Positions 40,567-50,523 of a stretch of 64,000 nt of DNA are shown one piece after another. The notes beneath the pieces were generated by a model that saw only the letters and a list, made by a program, of their open reading frames with translations, made no database searches and was not told the DNA's origin. The first letter of the stretch is position 1. Every line of letters starts with the position of its first letter. The position numbers were made by a program, and so were the translations under genes. Source of the DNA: Candidatus Sericytochromatia bacterium (GTDB lineage: Bacteria; Cyanobacteriota; Sericytochromatia; UBA7694; JACMQJ01); assembly GCA_026004035.1 (NCBI GenBank), contig BPII01000012.1:1-64000 (forward strand). Reading direction: 5' to 3'.

Positions 40567-42558
40567 ATGTTTATAAGAAATTTAAGAAAATTAAAAAAAG
40601 GATTTAGTATTGTTTTTGCACTAACTCTTTTTGTAGTAACAACTTTAATAACAGGTGTAACAGCATATCTTATTACGTTAGAAAATAAAAATATTAAAAC
40701 AAGTAAAATAAATACAGATTTTCAATATGCTATAAACAGTGCCGAAAAATTAGCTGACATACATTTGTCTGAATATGTAAAAGCTAAAGCTACACAATAT
40801 TTAGAATCATTTAATGGACAAAGTGGTAATCCTGTTATATCAAATCCCCAGCTTTTTTTTCAAGATTTATATAACAATAACTATACAAAGGGGTCTTTTT
40901 ATAATGGAAATTTTCAAACTTCAGCTTCTTTGAATGATAAAATTTATCAAGTATCATCAAGTTATAACACTTCAAATCAACAATTTGAAAAAAAAGAAGT
41001 AATACAAGGAAATGATAACTCTATCATTTCATACAAATATCTATTCTGCGATGATAAAGATAATAATTTAATTTGTAGTGATGTTGAAAAAAACAATAGT
41101 TTATTTATAAGAACAGTAAATATTGATAACGGTAAGCAAACATATTCTTATAATGTTAAATATACTATATATGTTTTTAATACAAAAAATATTCCTAATA
41201 GTGCATCACCTACTTATGACCAAGAAGTACAATCATTAAAAAAGAACAAATTTTATAAAAAATTTGTGAAAAATGCAAATTTAGAATTTTCATTTAAATC
41301 AAGTACTTTTGCTGATAATGCTTTATTTACTAATAAACATTTAACAAATACAAATGGTGAAATATGGTTTACTGCAAATACAAATTTTGATGGTCCTGTT
41401 CATTCAAATAGCTCTAATGGTAGTATGTTTAGATTTGCTGGAACTGGGACTAACTGGGCAAGTGCTACTTTCAAAGATGAAATATCAAGTGTATCCACAA
41501 GTATTAAATGGTATAATACAGGAAAAACTACTACTCCACCTGTAAGTAATCTTAATCCAACAGAAACTAAGGATAAACCAGTTTTTGAAAAAGGATATAA
41601 AAGAGGAGTTAATGCTATACCATTACCAACTAATTCTTTTAATCAAGAAAGAGCAGCTTTGACTAATAATTCTTTATTAGAAACAGCTATGACAAATGCT
41701 GAAAAGAGATCTGCTTTAGGGCTCCCACCTAGCACCTCGCCAGTACCTACAGGTGTTTATTTGCCAAAATCAGGTAATTCATTAAACGCAGGTATATATG
41801 TAAAAGGAGATGTATCAGTTAGACTATCTGTAAATAGTGGAAAACAAGTATATACTTTAACTCAAGGTTCAACTATTACTAGAATAGAAGTAGATTATAC
41901 AAACAATAAAACTTCTATGTGTAATGGTGCTAACTGTACGCCAACACCATCGCAAATATATGATGGTGTTCCTAATGGTGCTTTATATGTTGATGGTTCA
42001 ATAACTAGTTTAGGGGGGCCAGCTAGAACTCCTTCAAATTCTACCAGTCCTACAGCAGCACCTCCAGCTATTGCATCTAGAACAAAATTAACAGTTTTTG
42101 CAAATAATTCTATTAATATAGATTCTGATATAAAGTATTCTGACAATCCATTAGGTCCTGATGGAATAAATAATACTCCTGATGATAATCCTAATGTAGA
42201 AAACGTTTTTGGAGTTTATACTTCAAATGGAAATATTACAATTGGAACAGCAGCACCTAAAAATATAGAAATACATGGCTCATTAATGACAAGTGGTAGT
42301 AATTCTGTTGTAACTGTTCAAAATTATGATAGTAGAGCAGATAGTGGCGTAGTGAATCTATTAGGTGGTATCATAAGCGATGCTTATGGAGCTTTTGGAA
42401 CATTTGGTAGATATGGAAGTAGGACAGGTTATGGTAGAAATTTTGTTTATGACCAAAGATTAAAGAATAATCCACCTCCATTTTTTCCTACTGCAGGTGC
42501 TTTAAAGTTTGATAAAGAGCCAGTTATAAGTGGAGAAACATTAAATGAAGAAAAATAA
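40567..42558 (+). CDS. PilX-like minor pilin with large C-terminal extension
   Basis: 663 residues. N-terminus RKLKKGFSIVFALTLFVVTT and LITGVTAYLITLE match the PilX/GspK-like transmembrane start; no Glu at position 5 after the likely Gly cleavage site, as in PilX. The AINSAEKLADI motif corresponds to the usual QAAEA helix. After that come ~550 residues rich in Asn, Ser, Thr and Pro, probably beta-sandwich adhesive or scaffold (FTANTNFDGPVHSNS, ITIGTAAPKNIEIHGSL). The last 14 bases overlap the next gene. Expected role is to prime pseudopilus assembly or to present an adhesin. Confidence 0.7.
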   Translation: MFIRNLRKLKKGFSIVFALTLFVVTTLITGVTAYLITLENKNIKTSKINTDFQYAINSAEKLADIHLSEYVKAKATQYLESFNGQSGNPVISNPQLFFQDLYNNNYTKGSFYNGNFQTSASLNDKIYQVSSSYNTSNQQFEKKEVIQGNDNSIISYKYLFCDDKDNNLICSDVEKNNSLFIRTVNIDNGKQTYSYNVKYTIYVFNTKNIPNSASPTYDQEVQSLKKNKFYKKFVKNANLEFSFKSSTFADNALFTNKHLTNTNGEIWFTANTNFDGPVHSNSSNGSMFRFAGTGTNWASATFKDEISSVSTSIKWYNTGKTTTPPVSNLNPTETKDKPVFEKGYKRGVNAIPLPTNSFNQERAALTNNSLLETAMTNAEKRSALGLPPSTSPVPTGVYLPKSGNSLNAGIYVKGDVSVRLSVNSGKQVYTLTQGSTITRIEVDYTNNKTSMCNGANCTPTPSQIYDGVPNGALYVDGSITSLGGPARTPSNSTSPTAAPPAIASRTKLTVFANNSINIDSDIKYSDNPLGPDGINNTPDDNPNVENVFGVYTSNGNITIGTAAPKNIEIHGSLMTSGSNSVVTVQNYDSRADSGVVNLLGGIISDAYGAFGTFGRYGSRTGYGRNFVYDQRLKNNPPPFFPTAGALKFDKEPVISGETLNEEK

Positions 42559-43015
42559 ATTATTAAGTATAATTTTATCTTTGAATATTTTTTTATTTTC
42601 GTGTTCTAAACAAGAAAATGATAAAGTAAATATAAATATGGATTCTGATAAACAAATTTATTCTCAGAAAAATAACGATGAAAATAATACAATAAACAAT
42701 TCACACTATACAGGTACAGGTAGCAATACAAATAATAACTCATTAAGTAATAATTCATCAAAAAATAATAATTTGTCTTATGAAGAGTATTATAAAAAAA
42801 TGAAAGAAAAAGAGAATAATAATCAAAACAATAATTATAGTAATAGTTCTGCAAATACCTATGATAACACTAACGCTAGTAACAATATCCAGAATTCTGA
42901 AGTATTATCTAATGAAAATGTAAATGTAGAAGAAAATACTTCAAATGAATTAAGTGAGGAAGAAAAAAAGAAAGTTAAAGAAGAAATTGAAAAAGGAGAA
43001 AGACTTGTTCATTAA
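42545..43015 (+). CDS. Asn/Ser-rich lipoprotein, pilin-operon encoded
   Basis: 156 residues. Signal peptide MKKNKLLSIILSLNIFLFSC with lipobox LFSC; the mature part is almost entirely low-complexity Asn/Ser/Glu (SNTYDNTNASNNIQNSEVLS) with Lys/Glu helix at the end. No domain visible. Starts 14 bases inside the pilX-like gene and is followed by a GGAG site 21 bases before the next gene, so it belongs to the operon. Confidence 0.65.
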   Translation: MKKNKLLSIILSLNIFLFSCSKQENDKVNINMDSDKQIYSQKNNDENNTINNSHYTGTGSNTNNNSLSNNSSKNNNLSYEEYYKKMKEKENNNQNNNYSNSSANTYDNTNASNNIQNSEVLSNENVNVEENTSNELSEEEKKKVKEEIEKGERLVH

Positions 43016-43035
43016 TTAGGTTAAGGAGAATTTTT

Positions 43036-43470
43036 ATGAAAACAAATAATAAGAAAAATGGTTTGACTATACTAGAAACACTAGTTAGCTTAGGACTAGT
43101 TGTTTTTATTGCTGCAACATTTATAAGCTCATTAACAGGATTTTTGAAGATGAATAAAAGTAATAATGAATTGTTTATTGCTAGTCAACTTATTAAAGTT
43201 CAAATAGAAAAATACAAAGCTTTAGGATCTCCACCTATAGGAACATATGATATAGAACCAAATAGTATATTACCTTCTGATGAAAATGTTGTGAAAAATA
43301 TTTATAAAAATATAAAAATAAATGTTATTGTCTCATCTAACCCTAATCCAAGTATTAACTTAAAAAAAGTTCAAGTTATAGCTTATAAAGTAGATAGAAA
43401 TAATCAAAAAGTATCTAGTAGTGATGGAGTTACTCAAGTGTTAGATCAATATGTTATTTACCTAAATTAG
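43036..43470 (+). CDS. type IV prepilin, PilV-like
   Basis: 144 residues. Class III signal NNKKNG then LTILETLVSLGLVVFIAA: prepilin peptidase would cut after Gly9 and leave Leu1 with Glu5. The following helix (ASQLIKVQIEKYKALGSPPIG) resembles PilV and type II secretion minor pseudopilins. C-terminal beta strands end in DQYVIYLN. A GGAG site precedes the ATG. Part of the pilin-like operon, where PilX-, PilV- and PilW-like proteins would form the priming tip. Confidence 0.82.
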   Translation: MKTNNKKNGLTILETLVSLGLVVFIAATFISSLTGFLKMNKSNNELFIASQLIKVQIEKYKALGSPPIGTYDIEPNSILPSDENVVKNIYKNIKINVIVSSNPNPSINLKKVQVIAYKVDRNNQKVSSSDGVTQVLDQYVIYLN

Positions 43471-43480
43471 GAGGTTAAAA

Positions 43481-44731
43481 ATGAATTATAAAAATAAAAA
43501 AAGTGGTTTTTCTATTGTTGAAAGTGTTGTAAGTTTAGCTATATTTTCATTCTTGCTAATAGTATTTGTTCAAGTAATGTCCGTTACAAATAGAACAAAT
43601 GCAATAATAATAGAAGATACTAAAAGAAGATTAGATAATAAATTAAATGAAATTCTTTTGAATAAAGAGCTTTCAAATGCTTTCTATATTTTTACTAGAG
43701 ATAAAACAAATATTTCTGCTCCTATACCAAAATTACTTTATGATAATTCATTATTTGGTGGAATAAATGCTCCTCAACATTTTCCAGCTTCAAATATTTC
43801 TAATATAACTGAAACTAAAACTATAAATGGAACAAAGTATGTTTATTATAATGGTGGTAGTCAGATACTTTATATAACTGACAAAATTGTTCCATTTGAA
43901 TCACTATTTGGAAATAATCTTACAATAGGAGCTTTAACAAATCTACTCACAGGTTTATTAACATCTGAGGAAAGTTTGATATTAGCTGATCCAAACTCTT
44001 TTGAAATAATAAAGAAATCTCAATTTAGAGAATTATATTTAAATATGCTATTTTTAAAAAGATCAAATGGATATGGAATCAATAAGATTAATTTGGATTT
44101 AATTAAAGCAAAAAGTCAATATAAAATTTATCATAAAGTTGTAACAGGTCAAGAAAATCAAAATAGTATAATATTTCCATCTTTGACAAGCCCTACGACA
44201 GGTCAAAGAATACCTTTAACACCTATACTTAGTTCTCTATCTGATGAACAAATTTATACTAAATATAGAAATATCATATACAAAGCTTTAGAAAAAAAAG
44301 ATTATATACCTTGGATAAAACCAGATTCTTCATCAATGGCTGTTATACCTATACCTGCAAATTTAACTGACCAAAAGTTTAATGTTTCAACTATTTTCAA
44401 AAACTTAGGTGAATATGAAATAATTACAGGTAAAGATTCTGCAGGTGCAGTTTCTTACCCAGAGGTAGCTACAGTTAATTCTCAGTCTAATCCATATATT
44501 GATGGTATAGTTGAAACATCACTGTTACCTCAATATGCACAAAAAGAGTTAAGAGAAAAATTTGGAGTAGAATTTAAAATTGCAAAAAAATATAACTATG
44601 CTGATGGTGGTCTTAATAATCTTAAAAGTTCCTTTGTTGAAGTAGTTTTATTACAAACAAAATATAATGAAACCTTGAAAAAATATGTTAGAAATAGGTC
44701 AGTAATAGATATTTACAATAAGGGACTATAA
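43481..44731 (+). CDS. type IV prepilin, PilW-like
   Basis: 416 residues. Class III signal KNKKSG then FSIVESVVSLAIFSFLLIVF; Glu5 after Gly9 cleavage, as in functional prepilins. Long C-terminal globular domain (~380 residues) is typical for PilW-like minor pilins. GGAGG precedes the start. Last gene of the operon; no pilB, pilC or pilD is in the window. Name by position and signature only. Confidence 0.8.
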   Translation: MNYKNKKSGFSIVESVVSLAIFSFLLIVFVQVMSVTNRTNAIIIEDTKRRLDNKLNEILLNKELSNAFYIFTRDKTNISAPIPKLLYDNSLFGGINAPQHFPASNISNITETKTINGTKYVYYNGGSQILYITDKIVPFESLFGNNLTIGALTNLLTGLLTSEESLILADPNSFEIIKKSQFRELYLNMLFLKRSNGYGINKINLDLIKAKSQYKIYHKVVTGQENQNSIIFPSLTSPTTGQRIPLTPILSSLSDEQIYTKYRNIIYKALEKKDYIPWIKPDSSSMAVIPIPANLTDQKFNVSTIFKNLGEYEIITGKDSAGAVSYPEVATVNSQSNPYIDGIVETSLLPQYAQKELREKFGVEFKIAKKYNYADGGLNNLKSSFVEVVLLQTKYNETLKKYVRNRSVIDIYNKGL

Positions 44732-44825
44732 CAAAATTTAAAAATTATAAACTTTAAGTGTTTAAATAAAAATTTGTCATAATAATTATTCTATAATACT
44801 CAAATAAATATCATTAGGAGTTTTT

Positions 44826-45290
44826 ATGCTTATAACAAATCCTTTAAATGAAGAACAAAGGAAAAAGATACAGGAAGAATGGAATTCTCATTATATATTA
44901 CAATATATGGGGGTAAAAGTAAATTTTTCTAATCCAGAGTACATAGAAGTATATATAGATCCTATACAACAATTTCACAGAGGAGGCATGGGGACAGATG
45001 CAGTAAATGGTGCTATTATATCAGCTCTTTTTGATTTAGCAATAGGATTAGTTGGAGTTGTAAATGCAGATTTTCATAGAACAGGAACAGTGCAACTTAA
45101 TATGAATTTTCTAAAACCATTGAGAGGTAATAAATTATCTATAATATCAAAACTTGTAAAAAAAGGTAAATCATTAGTATTTGCTTATGCTGAAGCAATA
45201 GATGAAAATAATCAAGTATGTGCTACTTGTAATGGGATATCAAGTATTGATTATAGTAAAAATAAAGTGGAACATTTTATTTCTATTTAG
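44826..45290 (+). CDS. hot-dog thioesterase (PaaI-like)
   Basis: 154 residues. Hot-dog fold landmarks: FHRGGMGTDAVNGAIISALFD (the H-G-G-x-x...A-x-x-D helix) and a strand RTGTVQLNMNFLKPLRGN. Family hydrolyses acyl-CoAs. GGAG before the ATG. Four-base overlap at the end with the convergent gene. Substrate unknown. Confidence 0.85.
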   Translation: MLITNPLNEEQRKKIQEEWNSHYILQYMGVKVNFSNPEYIEVYIDPIQQFHRGGMGTDAVNGAIISALFDLAIGLVGVVNADFHRTGTVQLNMNFLKPLRGNKLSIISKLVKKGKSLVFAYAEAIDENNQVCATCNGISSIDYSKNKVEHFISI

Positions 45291-46675
45291 TGTAATCCTT
45301 TTGCAGATGAATAAATTAAATTGTTACTTATTTTTTTAAGCTTGCTTTTATCAAAATTATCTATAAAATCTAAATTTATAAAAGATAAGTCTAAATTTTC
45401 AAATTCACTATTTTCATAAAAAGAAACTTTTTTCATAAAATTAAACATGTTTATGTATTTAAAAAAATTTTTTGATTTTTTTGATAAAAAATTATTTTGT
45501 TCTGAATTAAAATAAACATTTACAGATTTATTTTTAAATAGAAAATAACTTATTATATAAAATATTTCCCCATACAATCCTAACCCTTCAAAATAAATAT
45601 TAAAATGATTTTTTTTCTCTAAAAGAGAATTTAGTTTATCTTCTATATTTAATATATTTTCTATTGATAAAACGATTTTAGGTCTATAAAAAATACTTTC
45701 ATCAGAATTTAATAGTTCTAAATCTTCTAAATTAAAGTTATGAGTTAAAAATTTTTTTAATATCTTTAAAAATAATATGTGTCTTTTTTCAAAAAAAGAT
45801 TCCAAAATTAACTTTATTTGGATATAAGAAAATGTGATAATTATAAGTTTAGTTATTTCTTCAAAAACTCTATGATCGTTATGTTTCAAATATCTTATTA
45901 TTTTTAAAATATATTCAGACTTGTATTTAAAATAATCTAAATTTAAATTATTACATTCATCTAAATTCATTAATTTCTCTAAATTTTTATATGAGCTTTC
46001 AAAATCAAAATTATAAAAATTGTTTAAAGCTATAAAATAATAAAAAATAGGATTATTTAAATTATTTATTTCACTTAATATTTCAAAATATAATTCATTA
46101 TCTATATTAAAAAGCTTATAATACTTAAGTAAATCTGAATATATTATTTCTATATAATAATTATCATTTAAAATAAAAGCTTCTTTTAATGAATGTATAT
46201 AATTTTCAAAAGCTAAATTGTAGTTATTTTTTAAAATGTAAAATCTTGATAGAATTATAAAAAAGTCAATAGATTTTTTTTCTATTAAATAATTTTCTAT
46301 ATTCTCTATATATTTATCAGATAAAAAATTTTGATATAGAACTCTGAACTCATAAGGTGCATAATTAATATTTTCAATATTTTCTCTGTAGTATTTAAAT
46401 TTATCTATATCAGCACAATCTAGACAAGATTTTAGTAATAAGTAATTTATTTCTTCTAATGAATATTTATCATCAAAGTTTTTATAATTTAATCTTAAAT
46501 ATTCAGCAAAGTCTAGTAATAAAAATTTCTTATTTAGAATCTCTAGAGTTTTTAGATATATTTCTACTAATTCAGAAGAAACATTATTAAATCCATTAGC
46601 TTTTATATAATTAAATATTGAATTGTAATCTTCTTTTTGAAATAATTTTTTTAAAGAAATATTATTATTTTTCAA
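45287..46675 (-). CDS. hypothetical helical protein, 462 aa
   Basis: Almost wholly alpha-helical, rich in Leu/Asn/Tyr/Phe; repeating helix pairs (YNSIFNYIKANGFNNVSSEL, NYNLAFENYIHSLKEAFILN, DFESSYKNLEKLMNLDECNN) look like degenerate TPR repeats. The C-terminal part may have an alpha/beta unit. No signal peptide and no recognised family. Adjoins the next gene on the same strand without gap, so probably co-expressed with it. Confidence 0.55.
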   Translation of the reverse strand: MKNNNISLKKLFQKEDYNSIFNYIKANGFNNVSSELVEIYLKTLEILNKKFLLLDFAEYLRLNYKNFDDKYSLEEINYLLLKSCLDCADIDKFKYYRENIENINYAPYEFRVLYQNFLSDKYIENIENYLIEKKSIDFFIILSRFYILKNNYNLAFENYIHSLKEAFILNDNYYIEIIYSDLLKYYKLFNIDNELYFEILSEINNLNNPIFYYFIALNNFYNFDFESSYKNLEKLMNLDECNNLNLDYFKYKSEYILKIIRYLKHNDHRVFEEITKLIIITFSYIQIKLILESFFEKRHILFLKILKKFLTHNFNLEDLELLNSDESIFYRPKIVLSIENILNIEDKLNSLLEKKNHFNIYFEGLGLYGEIFYIISYFLFKNKSVNVYFNSEQNNFLSKKSKNFFKYINMFNFMKKVSFYENSEFENLDLSFINLDFIDNFDKSKLKKISNNLIYSSAKGLH

Positions 46676-47528
46676 TTAGTTACGGCTTGATAAATAACCA
46701 CTTACATAGTTAAATTGATTATTCATTTCAGGTCTAGAAAATATACGCGGACCCAAAATAGGGGAAGGTGTAATTTGACCATCATTTGTAGTTGGAGTTT
46801 GATTAGGTGTATTATTTACAGGAGTGTTATTTACAGGTGATGTATTAGTAGGTGGAGTTCCTATTATACCAAAATTTTCATTACCATCTTTTGTAACTGA
46901 TGCTATTGTAGATAAATCTTTTTCAGTTCCTAAAGCTTCAGATACACCACCAATAGCACCGGCAGCAGCTGTAATACCAAAACCAATAGCACCAGCAACT
47001 GTTATAACTTTTAATGCACCTATAGAACCATTTTTTAGTATATCTTTTAAAACATTTCCTAAAGTTGATGAAGCACCTATTGTAGTAGCAGTTGTTGCAT
47101 TTCCAGCACTTCTCATCATTGCATAAGCAGCAATTCCCATTGCTCCACCCGCTAAAACAACACTAGTTGGACCAACAGATGTGACTGTATTGGAAACTGC
47201 ACCTAAAATTGCATCTCTTGTCTTTTTTAATCCATTGATAGCACCTTGTATTATTCCTTCGCGAACAGAATTCATTTCATTTTCGTAAGCTACTAATGTA
47301 GCTTGTCTATTGTTATATGTAATAGTTGCAATTTGCTTTTTTGATAATTCTTTTAAATTTAAAGAATCACCATAAGCTAAATAATTTTTTTCCATCAATA
47401 GTAAAATATATTTCATCAAAACCATTTTTTTTAGTTTTTAAAGTAGCTTCTTGTATAGTCATACCAGGCTTAAGTTCTTTTATACCTTGAACCTGTATTT
47501 GAACACCATTTATTGCTAAAACTTCCAT
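46676..47528 (-). CDS. hydrophobic Gly/Ala-rich protein with beta-grasp-like N-terminus (one frame break)
   Basis: Start chosen at ATG 47526-47528, MEVLAINGVQIQVQGIKELK; the frame breaks in the T-run around 47386-47392 (seven T's, six keep the frame) and then reads FTIDGKNYLAYGDSLNLKEL onward. About 283 residues. Residues 1-85 are beta-rich and short; the middle (~95-180) is strongly hydrophobic and Gly/Ala-rich (VVLAGGAMGIAAYAMM, AGAIGFGITAAAGAIGG) like pore or effector segments; the end is a Thr/Asn/Pro linker and short tail. No signal peptide. Resembles in style the protein at 33895. Family not recognised. Confidence 0.55.
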
Positions 47529-47670
47529 AAGACTACCCTAATTTTATTAATTTAACTAAAAGTATTATATTAATTCTAATAAAAAACTTGCTAATAAAAT
47601 TAAATTTAGGTAAATATATGTATTATTTAAGTTTAAAAAATGTGTAAGATTATATAACCTTAACAATGAG

Positions 47671-47810
47671 GTACTGGAACTGAGTTATAGAAAAAATTAC
47701 TTTCAAACACTAATAATATAGTAAATTTAAAGTATATTTTAATATAAATCTTTAAAATGCTTATTATTAAGGGATTTTAAGCTTATCAAAAAATAACATT
47801 AGCTCAGTAC
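47671..47810. repeat. MITE-like element A, copy 3 (140 bp)
   Basis: Third copy: left GTACTGGAACTGAGTTATAG, right read inward GTACTGAGCTAATGTTATT, with the same internal core. It is more diverged than the others but its two ends still match each other (GTACTG). It lies in the 47529-47838 gap between the Gly/Ala-rich gene and yraN, both minus-strand. Just left, 47650-47670 carries a sequence shared with 1403-1425. Confidence 0.75.
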
Positions 47811-47838
47811 AAATTTTTAATTTTATTGTTAATGTTAT

Positions 47839-48174
47839 CTAGTCAAAAATATTTTTAAAATGTTCTATTTTATTATTTAAAATTGATATTAAATCAAATC
47901 TTATATTTTTATCTAAATTATTATTTAAATATAAGTTTGCTGTTTTAATTATTCTATCTTTTTTTATATTATTTATTGATTCATAGGGCAATCCATAGTT
48001 TGAATTTTTTCTGTACTTCACTTCTATAAAAACTATAGTGTTATCTTTTTCAGCTATTACATCTATTTCTCCAAATTTTGAAAAAAAATTTTTTTCTAAT
48101 ATTTTGTAATTTTCTTTTAAAAGATAATTGATAGCAAAATTTTCGGCTTCTTTACCAATTAATCTTTTATTCAT
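47839..48174 (-). CDS. yraN: YraN-family (UPF0102) nuclease-like protein
   Basis: 111 residues. GKEAENFAINYLLKENYKIL, FGEIDVIAEKDNTIVFIEVK form the PD-(D/E)xK nuclease-like core (E...D...E-x-K) of UPF0102. The family's role is unclear, possibly Holliday junction or recombination processing. Overlaps asd by 4 bases (ATGA), so the two are coupled. Confidence 0.9.
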   Translation of the reverse strand: MNKRLIGKEAENFAINYLLKENYKILEKNFFSKFGEIDVIAEKDNTIVFIEVKYRKNSNYGLPYESINNIKKDRIIKTANLYLNNNLDKNIRFDLISILNNKIEHFKNIFD

Positions 48175-49190
48175 AATAAATTCATTTCTATCATTTTTTC
48201 GGCAATTTGAATTGCATTTAAAGCAGCACCTTTTCTTATGTTATCAGCTACAATAAACATATTTAAAGCATTATCACAAGAAGTATCTTTTCTTATTCTA
48301 CCAACAAAAACATCATTTTTTCCAGAAATAAAAATTGGCATAGGATACTCTTTATTTTTAGGATTATCAATTAATTTTATTCCTTTAAAATTTGATAATA
48401 ATTCTTTTGCTTTTTCAGGTGAAAACTCTTTTTCAAATTCAATATTTACACTTTCAGAATGCCCATTAATTACAGGAACTCTTACAGATGTAGCTGTTAT
48501 TTTTAAATTAGGTAAATTCATTATTTTTTTTGTTTCATTTACTATTTTCATTTCTTCTTCAGTATAATCGTTTTCTAAGAAATTACCACCATGAGGTATA
48601 ACATTAAATGCTATAACTTGAGGTAAAATTGTTTTTTCATAATTTAAGGGTTTATTTTCAAGTTTATCTTTTATTTGTTTATACATTTCTTGAATTGCTT
48701 TATTTCCCGCTCCAGAAACTGCTTGATATGTTGATACAATAACTCTTTTTATAGGTATAAAATCATTCAAGGGTTTTAAAGCTACAACAAGTTGTATAGT
48801 AGAACAATTTGGATTTGATATTATACCATTATGTTTTTTTAAATCTTCTGAATTTACTTCAGGAACAACTAAGGGAACATCACCATACATTCTAAAAGCA
48901 CTAGTATTATCTATTGCTATTGTTTCTTTATTTGTTATATCAGGTAATAAGTTTTTGCTTACAGATGCACCAGCTGATGAAAATATTATATCAACACCCT
49001 TAAAAATTTCTTTTTTAGCTTCTTTTACTGTTAAATTTTCACCTTTAAATAAAATTTTTTTTCCTTCTGAATTTGATGACGCCGTTAAAATAATGTCTGA
49101 TATAGGAAAATTTCTTTCCTCTAATATTTTTAAAAATTCTTGACCTACTAAGCCAGTAGCACCTAATATTGCAATTTTATATTCTTTCAT
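48171..49190 (-). CDS. asd: aspartate-semialdehyde dehydrogenase
   Basis: 339 residues. NADPH-dependent reduction of aspartyl phosphate toward lysine, diaminopimelate, threonine and methionine. Dinucleotide-binding start GATGLVGQEF; catalytic Cys129 in SNPNCSTIQ; QAVSGAGNKAIQEM and VRVPVINGHSESVNIEFE are characteristic. Complete. yraN overlaps its end by 4 bases. Confidence 0.96.
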   Translation of the reverse strand: MKEYKIAILGATGLVGQEFLKILEERNFPISDIILTASSNSEGKKILFKGENLTVKEAKKEIFKGVDIIFSSAGASVSKNLLPDITNKETIAIDNTSAFRMYGDVPLVVPEVNSEDLKKHNGIISNPNCSTIQLVVALKPLNDFIPIKRVIVSTYQAVSGAGNKAIQEMYKQIKDKLENKPLNYEKTILPQVIAFNVIPHGGNFLENDYTEEEMKIVNETKKIMNLPNLKITATSVRVPVINGHSESVNIEFEKEFSPEKAKELLSNFKGIKLIDNPKNKEYPMPIFISGKNDVFVGRIRKDTSCDNALNMFIVADNIRKGAALNAIQIAEKMIEMNLL

Positions 49191-49207
49191 AAATAAATTT
49201 CTATAAT

Positions 49208-50443
49208 TTAAAGAACAGCTTTAGCAGCATTAACTAAACCATAGCCATATTCTATGTCATAGCCTTTTTTACCTAAATCTATAGCAGTAGATTCTAGTCT
49301 TGACTTTACTTCAGCAGGAGTATAGTTTGGATTTCTACTTAACATTAAAGCAACGATTCCAGAAACTATAGGTGTTGCCATAGAGGTTCCATCTAAGTAA
49401 TCATATTCTTTTTCTTTTTCAAATTCTGTCATTGTTGTTTCATAAGTAGGCATTGTTGATAATATATTACTTCCTGGTGCGACAACTGAAATCCAATCAC
49501 CATAGTTAGAAAAGCTAGACCTAGTTTTATCAAAATCTATAGAACCAACAGAGATAACACCTTTAAAAGCTGCAGGATATGCTTTTTTATTTTTACCATC
49601 GTTTCCCATAGCAGCTACAACAACAACATTTTTCATAAGTGCATATTGAATTGCTCTTTCTAATGTTTTACCATTTGGCCCACCTAAACTTAAATTTAAA
49701 ACTCTAGCTCCATGATCAACTGCCCAAATTATACCTAATGAAACATCAAATAAATTTCCATTTCCAACCTTATCAAGTGCCTTTATAGGCATAATCCTAC
49801 ATCTTGGAGCCGTTCCAGCAATACCTAATTTATTATTTGTTTCAGCACCTGCTATACCTGCAGCATGAGTACCATGACCATTATCATCTAATGGTGGAGT
49901 TTTTCCACCTGTTAAAACATTGTACCCAGGAACTAATTTATTTTTTAAGTCAGGATGTTTTAAGTCAACACCAGTATCAATAACAGCAATAATTATATTA
50001 GGATCACCAAAAGTAATATCCCATGCTTTTGCAAGCCCAGCAATTGCTAAGCCTTGTTGTTCTTTTGATTTAGGATCACTTACTGTATATTTATTTGTAT
50101 ATGTATAATTAGGTTCAGCATAATCAATTAAGTTATTAGAAGATAATTCATTTATTTTCTGACTTGCTTCAAGATTTGAACTAAACCCAAAAACAGCTGT
50201 ATTTATTCTTGTTGAAAAATTGACAACATTTGCATTAATACTATTTGCAAAATTTTCTATAAATGATTCATTTACTTTTGACTTAAATCTAACAACTAAT
50301 TGTTTTGAAATATTTTGAACTTCTAAATTATTAGTTTCTTGGGTTATAGTAGATGTTTCTAGTTCTAAAGGAGTTCTGTTACATGAAAAAGCAGAAAAGC
50401 TAAATATAACTGACAATGATATATTTAAAAGTTTCTTTAGCAT
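49208..50443 (-). CDS. subtilisin-like serine protease (S8), lipoprotein
   Basis: 411 residues. Signal peptide with lipobox SAFSC (Cys21). Propeptide I9-like region at ~45-110 (KQLVVRFKSKVNES, LIDYAEPNY). Catalytic triad Asp156 (VIDTGVD), His190 (GHGTH), Ser354 (GTSMATP); oxyanion Asn281. The arrangement is that of fervidolysin- or thermitase-like subtilases. A cell-surface protease anchored to the outside of a membrane. Separate from neighbours by small gaps; no inhibitor gene adjacent. Confidence 0.93.
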   Translation of the reverse strand: MLKKLLNISLSVIFSFSAFSCNRTPLELETSTITQETNNLEVQNISKQLVVRFKSKVNESFIENFANSINANVVNFSTRINTAVFGFSSNLEASQKINELSSNNLIDYAEPNYTYTNKYTVSDPKSKEQQGLAIAGLAKAWDITFGDPNIIIAVIDTGVDLKHPDLKNKLVPGYNVLTGGKTPPLDDNGHGTHAAGIAGAETNNKLGIAGTAPRCRIMPIKALDKVGNGNLFDVSLGIIWAVDHGARVLNLSLGGPNGKTLERAIQYALMKNVVVVAAMGNDGKNKKAYPAAFKGVISVGSIDFDKTRSSFSNYGDWISVVAPGSNILSTMPTYETTMTEFEKEKEYDYLDGTSMATPIVSGIVALMLSRNPNYTPAEVKSRLESTAIDLGKKGYDIEYGYGLVNAAKAVL

Positions 50444-50523
50444 TTACAAAAACTCCCTTTTTATAGTATAGAGTTAATATGTTTTTTCTTGTTTTAATTA
50501 AATAAAATTTAATTTTAATTTAT